From assembly GCA_951217055.1 (NCBI GenBank), contig OX578277.1, positions 6,952,829 through 7,016,828 on the forward strand: a DNA stretch of 64,000 nt. Reading direction: 5' to 3'. How positions within the stretch are numbered: the stretch's first letter is position 1; each line of letters begins with the position of its first letter. The notes beneath the pieces are model-generated. The model was not told the DNA's origin. It did no database searches and saw only the letters and a list, made by a program, of their open reading frames with translations. Both the position numbers and the translations under genes were made by a program. Shown here one piece after another: positions 1 to 10,640 of this stretch. The stretch is from Gerris lacustris. Taxonomy: Eukaryota > Arthropoda > Insecta > Hemiptera > Gerridae.

Positions 1-110
1 TCTTATTTGTCGACTTTCAGGTAGTCTTTAATGTTCCTGTACCTATATGACCCTCCATGTACTAAATCTTAGAGTTTTTTTTAATGATTATTTTTGATCG
101 ATATACTGAC

Positions 111-246
111 CTACTCTGTAGAGATCGAAATTATCTGAGTAGAAAAGAGTAGAGGCCTCACAATCGATATTGTACCAATCATCACAGATCTGATTCTCCT
201 GATCGAACGATGTATCATTTGGACACAGGAACCTGAAGTCTTGAAT
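111..246 (-). CDS. Chitin-binding type-2 (CBM14) protein, exon with second half of the domain
   Basis: This exon encodes 45 complete codons plus one base, starting IQDFRFLCPNDTSF and ending DNFDLYRV. It carries cysteines 4, 5 and 6 of a peritrophin-type chitin-binding domain (C-x12-C-x7-C). The acceptor is a pyrimidine-rich TTTCTGTTTCAG directly upstream. The 3' edge is placed at a GTCAGT donor after the first base of a glycine codon (phase 1), because reading through meets a stop six codons later. Joined to the exon at 23731-23900 it completes the pattern C-x15-C-x5-C-x14-C-x12-C-x7-C. The family is secreted and binds chitin in cuticle or tracheal matrix (CPAP1 class, single domain). The join and the cysteines are seen; the class is inferred from the flanking YYADPETDCQMFHVC and DNFDLYR blocks. 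Later exons lie outside the window. Confidence 0.87.
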
Positions 247-298
247 CTGAAACAGAAAATAAATTATATTAAGTACCTTGTGTAATGGATGGAGAGAA

Positions 299-1236
299 AC
301 TATCACTTTACTCATTTATCTATGTGATCATTAGTGTGGAACATGTCTCACCTCTCTGGGAATCCAACCAAGATTATTGTTAGTGTTTGTACTTTGGTTC
401 CAGGTAGAACAGTATTAGATCATTACAGGATGGAGGTATCAGTCACTTTACACATCTATCTATGTGATCATTAGTGTGGAACATGTCTCACCTCTCTGGG
501 AATCCAACCCAGATTATTGTTAGTGTTTGTACTTTGGTTCCAGGTAGAACAGTATTAGATCATTACAGGATGGAGGTATCAGTCACTTTACACATCTATC
601 TATGTGATCATTAGTGTGGAACATGTCTCACCTCTCTGGGAATCCAACCAAGATTATTGTTAGTGTTTGTACTTTGGTTCCAGGTAGAACAGTATTAGAT
701 CATTACAGGATGGAGGTATCAGTCACTTTACACATCTATCTATGTGATCATTAGTGTGGAACATGTCTCACCTCTCTGGGAATCCAACCCAGATTATTGT
801 TAGTGTTTGTACTTTGGTTCCAGGTAGAACAGTATTAGATCATTACAGGATGGAGGTATCAGTCACTTTCCACATCTATCTATGTGATCATTAGTGTGGA
901 ACATGTCTCACCTCTCTGGGAATCCAACCCAGATTATTGTTAGTGTTTGTACTTTGGTTCCAGGTAGAACAGTATTAGATCATTACAGGATGGAGGTATC
1001 AGTCACTTTACACATCTATCTATGTGATCATTAGTTTGGAACATGTCTCACCTCTCTGGGAATCCAACCCAGATTATTGTTAGTGTTTGTACTTTGGTTC
1101 CAGGTAGAACAGTATTAGATCATTACAGGATGGAGGTATCAGTCACTTTACACATCTATCTATGTGATCATTAGTGTGGAACTTGTCTCACCTCTCTGGG
1201 AATCGAACCTAACTTACTGTTAGGGTCTAGACTTGT
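299..1236. repeat. 140-bp tandem repeat, seven copies
   Basis: The word TATGTGATCATTAGT recurs at 321, 461, 601, 741, 881, 1021 (as TATGTGATCATTAGTTT) and 1161, an exact 140-bp period. Copies differ by only a few bases. Copies 1 and 3 share CCAACCAAGATT where copies 2, 4, 5 and 6 have CCAACCCAGATT, so a two-unit duplication probably built part of the array. The first copy starts about 50 bp from the intron acceptor. A piece of the unit occurs inverted at 15509-15543. Confidence 0.97.
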
Positions 1237-1530
1237 GATCTATGAAGACTAAATGCATGTCTATACATGATCTGTATGCAGTCATATCGGTTGTTAGGTA
1301 AAGCTGTTTGACGTTAACGTAATAACAATAGTTTGTCAATCTACACGCATTGTATATAGTGCTTTTTTTCGTTATTTTTTTTTACTTCTTTCTTAATTAT
1401 ATTGTGCAAAAGATAAAAATATAAGAAACAAAATAGTGAATGTTAAAAACGACGAGCAAACTAACAGTCTAAAAAGAAAATTCTAATTTTTATTACATTA
1501 CATTTTTAGTTATTTCATAGTATTTCTAGC
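1237..1530. other. Unassigned intronic sequence
   Basis: AT-rich sequence with T-tracts. I see no coding potential and no recognised repeat. Confidence 0.5.
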
Positions 1531-1628
1531 GACACATGAAGTGTTCTTTCATTGCATTTACAGGAACACATTAAGTGTTCTTTATCTGTATTTAATGCAA
1601 CACATAAAGTTTTCTTTCTCTGCATTTA
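1531..1628. repeat. Short ~48-bp tandem repeat, three degenerate copies
   Basis: The theme ACACATxAAGT-GTTCTTT, followed by a GCATTTA-like block, recurs three times with small changes. Confidence 0.75.
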
Positions 1629-1629
1629 T

Positions 1630-2110
1630 TATTACCATGTTTTATTAGCTTGCTTTCTTGTTTGTTTGTCCCGTACAAATCTTGCAATCGATTTTTACTA
1701 ACTTCCCGAGTAGCTAGACATTTGAAACTTTTAGAATAGCTTAGACCACGATGACAATGCAATATTTTAATACTTATAGCCAACTTTCAGCAGAATATAA
1801 TTAGTTTCCAGCATAGTTTGCTGTATGGAAAGGTAATTCTCAAAAAAATCTGCAAGTTATTTTATTTGTTTTGACATGTCCCATGTTTACAATCTTCATT
1901 TTGACGGGTTTCAAATTTGTGATTTTTTTTATTATTAACATTGAATGCCAGGGAAAAAGGAAAAGTAAATAAAGAAATAAATTAATTGACGTGTGACAAC
2001 CAGGTTTGTTTACACTTGTGTCCTATAGGTATCGGTTTAATTTTTCTGCATCTGTACTTCTTTACTTGTACACATTTTTCTTTTTCTTCTCTTACTGTCC
2101 GTACACCGGG
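1630..2110 (+). repeat. Dispersed repeat family R1, copy A
   Basis: The segment with TTGCTTTCTTGTTTGTTTGT, TTTCAGCAGAATATAAT and ACATGTCCCATGTTTACAAT matches 49870-50330 in the same orientation and 22440-22760 inverted. Similarity to the 49.9-kb copy continues through the TGTACACATTTTTCTTC block near 2070-2090. No coding capacity is visible, so it is a non-autonomous mobile repeat of unknown class. Confidence 0.8.
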
Positions 2111-2149
2111 GCATATCAATGGCATCTAATTATCTCTAATCTAATTACT

Positions 2150-2315
2150 TCTAACTTCCTCACACCTTCAACAGCTCTAACCACCTCTAACTGCCTCCAA
2201 CCACCTCTTACTGCCTCCAACACCTCTAACTGCCTCCAACCACCTCTAACTGCCTCCAACCACCTCTAACTGCCTCCAACCACCTCTAACTGCCTCTAAT
2301 CTCCTAAAACCTCCT
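2150..2315. repeat. 20-bp minisatellite (TTAGAGGTGGTTGGAGGCAG on minus)
   Basis: On the plus strand the unit CTGCCTCCAACCACCTCTAA repeats with a 20-bp period, with occasional TTA changes and a 2-bp loss. The reverse-strand motif TTAGAGGTGGTT also appears at 38775-38815 and, as TTAGAGATGGTTAG, in the 30-bp array at 43.1-44.7 kb. Confidence 0.9.
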
Positions 2316-2383
2316 TCAAAATCTTCTTACCGTCTCTTGAAGTTTTAAACCATTTACAGCAATGCACAAAGGGGTATTTTTTA

Positions 2384-3039
2384 GGGTCCGTAGGCAAAAC
2401 AAAGGACCCCTATATTTTCCTGCGTGTGTCTGTCCGACCGTCCGTCTGTCGCCTGCTCTCACGGCTACACCTTTCGTCCGATTACTTTGAAATTTGGCAT
2501 ATATGTATATAGTACCTACCCACACATTTTAAAAATTTAGTGACTTAAAAAATATTTTTCAAAAAAATTAGGGTAAAGAATCTTAAAAAAGGATTAAGGG
2601 TTAAAAGGATTTTTTTTTTTTTTTATAACCATATGGGGTATATAATATGAAAGGGTACGTTGAGGTGATTAAAAAAAAATATAATTTTTGATTATAAGCT
2701 TTGACCTTGATAAGGATGAGTGTAGGCGAGTTTGAAGTAGGTGTGAACAGTGTCCCCCCCTTTTATCTCGCTTATGTAAAGTACAAAAGTCTGCAAAAAT
2801 GCCTGAACATTCTTCGACCAAAAGTAAAGAGACCACTTTTTGGAAATTTCGAAAAAAAAATATATATATTGACAAAATACGTTTTTTTATAACTAAGCTC
2901 TTTTCTATATATGTATATGTTTGTTTATGTGTTTTGAGAATATCAGACCCATAGGATAGTTCAAAGTAGACTTTTTAACATTTTAAAAAGCACCATCAAT
3001 AGGGTACTACTTAAACAATACAGTGTTGCCTACGGACCC
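2384..3039. mobile_element. Non-autonomous element with short TIRs
   Basis: GGGTCCGTAGGCAA at 2384-2397 is mirrored by TTGCCTACGGACCC at 3026-3039. The interior has the TCTGTCCGACCGTCCGTCTG tract and a TTTGAAATTTGGCATAT block typical of short arthropod dispersed repeats. No transposase is present, and I do not know the superfamily. Confidence 0.65.
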
Positions 3040-4223
3040 CCGGTGTGCTGACTAGCTCACACTTGACCTGTTTATTTACTCTTTTCTACAATTTACGTCG
3101 TAAACAGTTACTTTTTTTAAAAAAATAAAAGCGCATAAAGGTAAATGATAGAATAGATTGTGAAAGAAGTAGTTATTTTAATGATGCTAACTATACTAAA
3201 GGAATAAAAAAGGATAAAGACCGCCATCTTGTTTTTTCTTTCTATGCTTTATTACCCTCTGATGTTGCGACCTTGAACAGTTTCTACGGATTTTTTTCTT
3301 CTTCTTCTTCTTCTTGTTTTATTCCTTTTTGAACAAATTCCGAAAGGATCTTCTTCTTAATTCAGTGTTTTAAAGTCGGTTTGGAAAAAAAGGTCACAGC
3401 CTTGTAGATACCTTTTACTGTTCTGGAGATGAGTTCCCTTTCATTTTTTATTGTCTATTTATATATAGATATATATATATAGCTATCCTTCAAGGATTCG
3501 TTTGTTTCATAGTAAATAAAACAACTCTGTAAACACCGAGGAAGATGAAAACATCTTGAGCACGATTTTCCCCTCTCTTTTTCTGTGTATCCTTTTTTTT
3601 TCGAAGGATTTGTAAATTTGTTGTTTTTTTTTTTTTAAGAAAATTATTTTAAGGATACTTTTTAATTTTGGGAAAAAAATAAAAAAAATGCATATCAGAT
3701 TAATTATTTCCTCAAATATACGTAGCTTATAATGAAGTTAAAGTATGTATTATGATGTTGCGAAAATTTGTTTTGATGGATTTTCACGTTTTTGATTCCC
3801 AATTCCAAAAAGTTATTTTTTCCGTGGTAGGCTGTGAAATAGTAACTTTAGAGCCTAAAAAACATAGCTAAAATACATTTTTTCATTACGTGGACTTAAA
3901 AAATCTTTTCATTACTCCTAGCTGTAAATAAAAAATCTTTTACGTCCTAGGAACTGAAAGATTTTTATTTTCCGGCGGGTAGTTGTCAAAACTTCCGTTA
4001 GTACCGCTGCAGTCTTTTTAGAAATGCTTCTAGTACGATTAAAATCCGCTAGATGCCAATGCGTTTTATTTATCTTTTCTTATAGTGTAACCTCTTTTTA
4101 AGGTTTCTTTTTTTAAGCCTTAAGTATGTACTAATATTTGCTATTATTATATATTGATTAGTGATTAATATTTAATGTTTTTTCATTGTCTGCTACCCCG
4201 GAAAAAATAGCATATGCTACGCG
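3040..4223. other. AT-rich intronic stretch without recognised genes
   Basis: It holds a (CTT)n microsatellite near 3297-3316, a TATA-rich tract near 3460-3482 and poly-T runs. No exon-like or transposon coding sequence was recognised. Confidence 0.5.
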
Positions 4224-4321
4224 ACTGTGAAGTGTTTTTTCTTTACCTTGGCAATATTTACTGTCTCGCTTCTCTCGACAGTAAATGTAATTGCCGCGGT
4301 AAAAAAAACTCACTTCACAGT
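4224..4321. repeat. 98-bp near-perfect inverted repeat (hairpin/MITE)
   Basis: The left arm 4224-4265 begins ACTGTGAAGTG and ends ATTTACTGTC. The right arm 4277-4321 is its reverse complement with a few indels. The loop is about 11 nt. It could be a tiny foldback element, or a pre-miRNA-like hairpin when transcribed. Confidence 0.85.
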
Positions 4322-4900
4322 TCACAGCCTAGTAACATAATATACTATTTTTATATATATAATTTAAAAAATACCGAAGGCCGAATGGGAAATAATTGAA
4401 TCAAAATTCTCAAATTTATAGATGAATTATTTTAATTTATTCATAAAATGTTTTCTACTTAAAATAAAATTGTGTATAATTTATTTAAAAAGTATCTAAT
4501 TGTGTCTCCAAATTCAAAATGGCGGATAATTCATGTCACGTGATTTTTTTTTTTTTTTAAATTTTGAGTGGGGTATCAAATAATAAGGGGTGTCCCTCCC
4601 CTCCAAAAACTATATTTCTGCTATTACCCTTTCTAATATTGTCTCCCTTTAATAACTTGTCTTATTTAGTCAAAGTTATTAATAATCTAAAAACAAAAAA
4701 AAATAAAAAATAAAAAAAATAAATAAAAAAAAACAAGGGAGTAACAATCTAAAGAAGTACCTTATGTTTTTCAGTCACAAAATAAGTTTGTATGATTTAG
4801 AACTATTTTATAATATTTTTTTTAAATTTTTACATACATATATATGTACTTAAGGTCATAAAAGGTTATTTTTTTCATTTCCTGTAAAATTTATTCTCTT
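4322..4900. other. AT-rich intronic stretch
   Basis: Poly-A and poly-T tracts with a short TTTTGAGTGGGGTATCAAAT block related to the repeat at 19.7-20.1 kb. No gene was seen. Confidence 0.5.
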
Positions 4901-4919
4901 TTCTGCAATATGTGATTCA

Positions 4920-5504
4920 TTTATATCTCTAGCTAAATTCTTTTATTTATATCTCTATGTAAATCTCTGTCTCTGTCTTTATTCTCTGTTTATGTCTATC
5001 TATGTCTTTATCTCCATCCAACTTTTTTTTTTCTCTTTATCTATATTACGTCTGTCTGTCTATATTTTTATTTCCTTATCTCTCTCTCTCTCTCTATCTA
5101 TGTTATACGTTCTGTCTATATCTCTATATCTTTATCTCTTTCTCTCTATCTTTATAATATGTTCTGTCTGTATCTCTATATCTTTATCTCTCTCTATCTA
5201 TATAATATGTTTTGTCTATTTCTCTATATCTTTATCTCTCTCTCTCTCTATCTTTATAAAATGTTTTGTCTATATCTCTATATCTTTATCTCTTTCTCTC
5301 TATCTTTATAATATGTTCTGTCTGTATCTATATATCTTTATCTCTCTCTCTCTCTCTCTATCTATATAATATGTTTTATCTATTTCTCTATATCTTTATC
5401 TCTCTCTGTCTCTCTATCTTTGCAATATGTTCTGTCTGTATCTCTATATCTTTATCTCTCTCTCTATCTATATAATATGTTTTGTTCATATCTCTATATC
5501 TTTA

Positions 5505-5535
<31 letters not shown>

Positions 5536-6346
5536 TTATAATATGTTCTGTCTGTATCTCTATATATATCTTTATCTCTCTCTCTCTATCTTTATAATAT
5601 GTTCTGTCTGTATCTCTATATATCTTTATCTCTCTCTCTATCTATATAATTTGTTTTATCTATTTCTCTATATCTTTATCTCTCTCTGTCTCTCTATCTT
5701 TACAATATGTTCTGTCTGTATCTCTATATATCTTTATCTCTCTCTCTCTCTATCTTTATAAAATGTTTTGTCTATATCTCTATATCTTTATCTCTTTCTC
5801 TCTATCTTTATAATATGTTCTGTCTGTATCTATATATCTTTATCTCTCTCTCTCTCTCTCTATCTATATAATATGTTTTATCTATTTCTCTATATCTTTA
5901 TCTCTCTCTGTCTCTCTATCTTTGCAATATGTTCTGTCTGTATCTCTATATCTTTATCTCTCTCTCTATCTATATAATATGTTTTGTTCATATCTCTATA
6001 TCTTTATCTCTCTCTCTCTCTCTATCTATCTTTATAATATGTTCTGTCTGTATCTCTATATATATCTTTATCTCTCTCTCTCTATCTTTATAATATGTTC
6101 TGTCTGTATCTCTATATATCTTTATCTCTCTCTCTATCTATATAATATGTTTTGTTCATATCTCTATATCTTTATCTCTCTCTCTCTCTCTCTATCTATC
6201 TTTATAATATGTTCTGTCTGTAACTCTATATATATCTTTATCTCTCTCTCTCTATCTTTATAATATGTTCTGTCTGTATCTCTATATATCTTTATCTCTC
6301 TCTCTCTATCTTCATTATATGTTCTGTCTGTATCTCTATATATTTA

Positions 6347-6377
<31 letters not shown>

Positions 6378-6420
6378 ATAATATGTTTTGTCTATATCTC
6401 TATATCTTTACCTCTCTCTC
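4920..6420. repeat. TCTC/TATC-rich satellite with a 502-bp internal duplication
   Basis: Units of roughly 50-60 bp combine (TC)n, TCTATATCTTTATC and ATAATATGTTxTGTC. The segment starting at 5266 is repeated unchanged at 5768, an exact 502-bp shift over at least 200 bp, which shows recent unequal exchange. The plus-strand open frames (Ser/Leu/Tyr/Ile only) are by-products of the simple sequence. Confidence 0.95.
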
Positions 6421-6888
6421 TTCATCTATATCTATGTTTCTCGATTCCATTAATTTTATAAAGTATGATAATAGCAAGGAACAATTTAAGCGTCTCTTTT
6501 GATAGTTTATTTTAGTACCGTCGTAAAAAGTTGCGCATAGATAGCGCAACAATCTCATTACGATCTCAACACCTGAAATCGTGGGTGTATGATCTACTCT
6601 ACTTTCATAATGGCATTTTGTATTGTCTCCCACGGACATTGTAACCATGTCGATCTATTAGAACCTTACCAAGGCATGTTTCAGTTTAACTGCGCTTATC
6701 TTTGATTCCGATCCTCCCAGCTGGTATAATGTTCTCACACAATTACGATGTCGTCTTCTTTGTTTCAAATGACCTTGCTTCAGATTTAAACTTTCAAATA
6801 AGAATCATCTTCTTATATTATTAATCAATTTGTAATCTTTAGATTTTAGATTATAAAATAAAGATACGGATATTATTCGAAACTATTT
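6421..6888. other. Unassigned intronic sequence
   Basis: I see no gene and no recognised repeat here. Confidence 0.45.
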
Positions 6889-7160
6889 TTATAATGCTTC
6901 CGAGCTTAACGGAAGCATTTTAATCGTTCCGAAGAACCATAATTTTTTGTAACCTTTTTGGCTCCTTGTCTGTCTGTCGGTCTGTCTAACACTCAATTTT
7001 TGCGAACCAACATATCTTAAAAACTACTCGTCCGATTTTAATGACATTTGGGCACTTTCTTACTTTAGCACCCCCCCCCCCCCCCCCCCCTTGGTTCTAA
7101 ACAATAGTCTACCCCTGTCAAAGTCTCAAAGGTTTGTGCCTTTGTCTCCCGAAGACATTG
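6889..7160 (+). repeat. Dispersed repeat family R2 fragment with a 20-base C run
   Basis: It starts TTCCGAGCTTAACGGAAGCA and continues with CGTTCCGAAGAACCA, a TGTCTGTCTGTCGGTCTGTC tract and CCAACATATCTTAAAAACTA. The same order is found at 21500-21740, 22925-23110 and 36350-36610. A run of about 20 C follows near 7071-7090. Confidence 0.8.
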
Positions 7161-7840
7161 AGACTCCTTGGGCAGTATTATATTTTATATTCCTTTATCT
7201 TAATAGTTGATTAGAGTAAGGAATATGATCACAATTATATACACAAGTGTGCTATTCCTTTGTCCCAAGGTACATTGGAATAAATATCCCTTCGTCTTAA
7301 TAGTAATTTAGACTAAAGAATATAATATGCTACTCTGTATATGTTCCTTTGTCAAAATATCTACTAACACAAAATGATATAGGGACCGGTAGGAACGAAG
7401 TTCCTTACATATTTCATTAAATATAAATTATAAAATCACACTGCTAAGTACTTACATTGCTAACTACTTATACATGGCGGAGTTAGAAAAGAGACAAAAT
7501 TAAAAGTAACCAACTGTTTGTACCTAGCAAGAGTTAAGGAAAAATTAAAAGAAAATCATTATTTGTATCATTATAGCAAGCGTCTTACTATAAATATATA
7601 TTGAATATAAGAAAAAAGTTGATCATTATGAGTTTATAGTTATTTTCTATATTTACAAAACTAAGTGACATTTTGACATATAACAAAAATAAACAAAACA
7701 AGTCAAGGAACAGGCTTCCTTAATAACATTTTTTCCCGTCTTTTTGAAGCTTAAGTTTACGCGAGTGTTGCGCGTGAACGCTTGGGTGGATAACGATTTC
7801 TTACTTATCTACTTTCTTACTTATGTACTTTATCTACGAT
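7161..7840. other. Intronic stretch without recognised genes
   Basis: It contains three similar short pieces built on CCTTTGTC and AGACTAAAGAATATxAT. At 7740-7800 there is a block resembling the CACGTTTACACGAGCATTGC segment of the repeat at 9.7 and 37.1 kb. No coding sequence was seen. Confidence 0.5.
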
Positions 7841-7844
7841 TGTT

Positions 7845-7935
7845 AGCAGTATAACGGTCTTTAGTATCTTACTGCAAACGCAATTGTACACGCTTGTAAG
7901 ACAGAAGGTTTCCGGTTCGAATACTGGATCGATCA
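7845..7935 (+). repeat. tRNA-like (SINE head or pseudo-tRNA) segment
   Basis: An A-box-like TTAGCAGTATAACGG at about 7845 is followed some 70 bp later by the B box GGTTCGAATAC near 7914. This is the spacing of an internal RNA polymerase III promoter. I could not fold a convincing cloverleaf, so it is a tRNA-derived repeat rather than a functional tRNA gene. Confidence 0.45.
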
Positions 7936-8381
7936 AGGAGGCGTAGTTTCGCCCTATAAGGGGAGTAGCTACTTATTGGGCGTCGAGCGTATATCAGGTT
8001 ACGAAAGTGAATTATAGGGTTTATTTAGCTGAAATAACGACGTCAAACCACATACCACATCCACTACGTATAGCTGTGTAAGCCCTTTGCCAAGCTTGAG
8101 CCCTGTTCCGGATGTTGCGCCACTTTTATTATTATTATGTTGGCAATACTTTGTAAAAACTATTTGTTGATATCCTCCACACTCACTTCTCAACTTATTG
8201 ATCTCATCTACACTAAATCCTTCCTCGTTTTAATTTAAAATCAACATTTTCTGAATTTAAGGATTCTTCTATACACTTAAGAAAAAGAGAAAAACTGCAT
8301 AGAACAAAAAAAAATTCGGTTGATGTAGCGAATCAGGGCCATCATGTATAGGAATGAAAAAAACTGGCGTATATAATAGTA

Positions 8382-8957
8382 CATTACGCGTCGAGTGCGG
8401 AAAGTAGCATTTTGCATGCGAGTGTGGAGTTTGCACCCGAGCGATAGCAAGGGTGGTAAAACCACACGAGCAATGCAAAATGCCGTTTTCGCACGAGTTG
8501 CGTACCGTACTTTATCTACGATTGATAGATTTAAATAATAAATGCAGAAAAAAATAAACTTGCTGTATGTAAGTTCGTATCTCTCTCTTAATAAAGATGG
8601 CATTAATTCATTAGTTGTATTATTTGCTGAATTAATTATTTCTGGAGGAGTATTATTCTCCACATTTTCGTCAAAGTCACTTGATTCATTCATTGTTTTT
8701 CACTAAAAACTCGATATAAACAGTTACTTTAATAAAAGAACAGCAAATTAGTTTTGTTAAATGTAAACAAACTTGCTAATCGTGCGTAAAGCTGAAGAAT
8801 TCCTCTTCTTTACCGCACTAGTGTGATAAAGAAGAGGAATTATTCAGAACTATGAGACGCGCATGCGCAATGAATACAAGTACGTAAAGAATCACTTTCT
8901 ACGCATCTAAACAAAGATATAATGTTTATATTTCGTATCAATCGTAGATAATAATTA
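8382..8957 (-). mobile_element. Crypton-like-derived non-autonomous element, copy A
   Basis: It is collinear with 26975-27565 in the opposite orientation. A long imperfect hairpin (8382-8522) carries GAGTGTGGAGTTTGCACC and its partner arm. It is followed by a 440-bp block bounded by TATCTACGATTGATA at 8512 and TATCAATCGTAGATA at 8937. Inside, on the minus strand, a short reading frame starts at 8693. A second small hairpin (GAATTCCTCTTCTTTA and its partner) lies at 8799-8843. No transposase domain remains, so it must move in trans, if at all. Confidence 0.75.
8540..8693 (-). pseudogene. N-terminal remnant resembling Crypton/DUF3504-type recombinase
   Basis: The frame begins MNESSDFDENVENNTPPEII and continues to RYELTYSKFIFF, then loses similarity to its sister copy. 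The sister (27236-27390) reads DLSDYDEYEENNTPPEIINS and ends KYELTYRKFIIFF. An acidic start, a PPEI motif and then RYExxYxKF is the N-terminal arrangement I associate with arthropod tyrosine-recombinase-like (Crypton/DUF3504) proteins. The catalytic domain is absent in both copies. The family call is an inference from about 50 residues. Confidence 0.4.
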
Positions 8958-9549
8958 TTTTTTTCTGTAGGTTGATCAAAAATGCACCAATTATGGATAC
9001 TACTTCATTTCATAAGTTTTCTCTTAATACAGCTTCCATCTTCAGTGTGGCACTTAATCTTTTCCTCTATTTTGAGCCACAGCTATATACAGGTCGATTT
9101 TGCGAATCTTGGGCGTATGTATCTGTCGTAGATTAACTGGGCTTCGATGTAGCGTATCTTGTTTTTCGAGAGAGTATGAAGTATCCATAAATAATACAAT
9201 TTTTATCAATATATTTGAAACACTTTAACTAGGCATCGCGTGGCTCTATCATTGAAGCGAGCGTATTGCAATAAAATAGTGAATATTGAAATTTGTTTAT
9301 CATGATGAATGTCATAGTTGAAGATAAGTGGAAGAGGGTAGTGTGGGGTAGAGTGGGGGTACTCGGTACAAAGCTTTACTTCATAACAAACCTACACACA
9401 AAACGACTATAAGAATCTTAACCACCCGGAATAGCTTTTAAACTAATATTATAAATGTATCACTTCATTACTCAAATACTACTGCATGTATCAAGTAGAA
9501 ATTTTACATACTTGTTTCAATTGTACTTTAGACGATGTACATTAAGTTT

Positions 9550-9965
9550 TATTAAGATCGTTACGTTAGAACGTAAGATATCGGTAAAAAGGTTGTTTTC
9601 TCTATTTTAAACGTTTAGGTCCGCTTTAATAGTTTTAGCGATCTTTATTAAATCATAGCGGTGTCGTTGTTGGTTTTACTGAAAAATGTTTTTGTAAAAA
9701 ATGTTCGTCTCATCGAGTAGGCGATGATAGAATTTTTTCCCGTCCTGAAATTCCAATTTTAAATTTGAAGCTCACGTTTACACGAGCATTGCGCGCGAAC
9801 TCTTAGACGGATCACGCTGTCCAACGAACTTAGCCTGAGTATTAGTAAGAAGATCATGTATACCAAATTTCAACTAAATTGGTCAACTTTTACTCAAGTT
9901 ATCGTCACACGCGTAAACGTTACTGACAGACAGACAGACAGACAGACAGACTGACAGATGCATAT
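9550..9965 (+). repeat. Dispersed repeat family R3, copy 1
   Basis: The landmarks AATAGTTTTAGCGATC, TAGCGGTGTCG, GTTGGTTTT, CGTCCAACGAACT (here TGTCCAACGAACTTAGCCTG), ACTCAAGTTATCGTCACACG and a (GACA)n tail recur in the same order at 36955-37290. No coding capacity was found. Confidence 0.85.
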
Positions 9966-10640
9966 TTCGTTGAATGTAAGAAGCTCGCTAACGCTCGCTT
10001 CAATTATATACTTATGCATTATATTTGTCAGTTTTCCATTTCTATAAGTGATGCCCCAGATACGCTACATGAACCAAATATTCAAATTGCTAATATTGAA
10101 CCAATTAGGTATACTCATAATGATTTAATAATCAAACAAAAAAGTAATTTTAACGTAAGCTGTAACTCTTATTATTCTGGATAATTACATTTTAATTTAG
10201 TAAACTTTTTCTAAAATACAAAAAAAATGAAATTACAAAATGTTAATTTTTGTAAATGGAATCAAAAGTGGCAATGATGAAGTTTGAAACAGTTGCTCAA
10301 CACTATAAATCTCCATGATTTCGTATAAAGAAATGCATTGAGTTAGTAAAGGGATTGAGGAATCTTTATAGCTAACATCACGTACAAAGGTGTAGCCTCT
10401 TCGGACGCCCTCATAACCTTCCTCTCTAATTACCCTAGCTTGTTCAAAACCAACCTAATCATTTAGAAATATTCAATAAACTCTTTCTTTTTTTAAAAAA
10501 AAAAAATGTTGAAATATTTAACCTACTAATGTGAATTTTTGTTGAATTATGAGAGAACTTTCAAAAAAGAAGTGAAACGATTTTTACAATATTGATTGTG
10601 TATTATTAATTTGTTTTAGTATTAATTGAAAGTCAGGTTA
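9966..10640. other. AT-rich intronic stretch
   Basis: No exon-like or transposon-like sequence was recognised. Confidence 0.45.

Noticed and set aside
88..110. Continuation of the chitin-binding exon to the stop at 88-90
   Set aside because: A GTCAGT donor after YRV fits the family, in which the protein continues beyond the DNFDLYR block. The six-codon read-through looks intronic, although a terminal exon cannot be fully excluded.
4992..6263. Overlapping Ser/Leu/Tyr/Ile-rich open frames of 69-125 codons
   Set aside because: Translations of TCTC/TATC simple sequence. The duplicated peptides only reflect the 502-bp DNA duplication.
7845..7935. Functional tRNA gene
   Set aside because: A and B boxes are visible, but I could not form a convincing acceptor stem and cloverleaf, so only a tRNA-like repeat is claimed.
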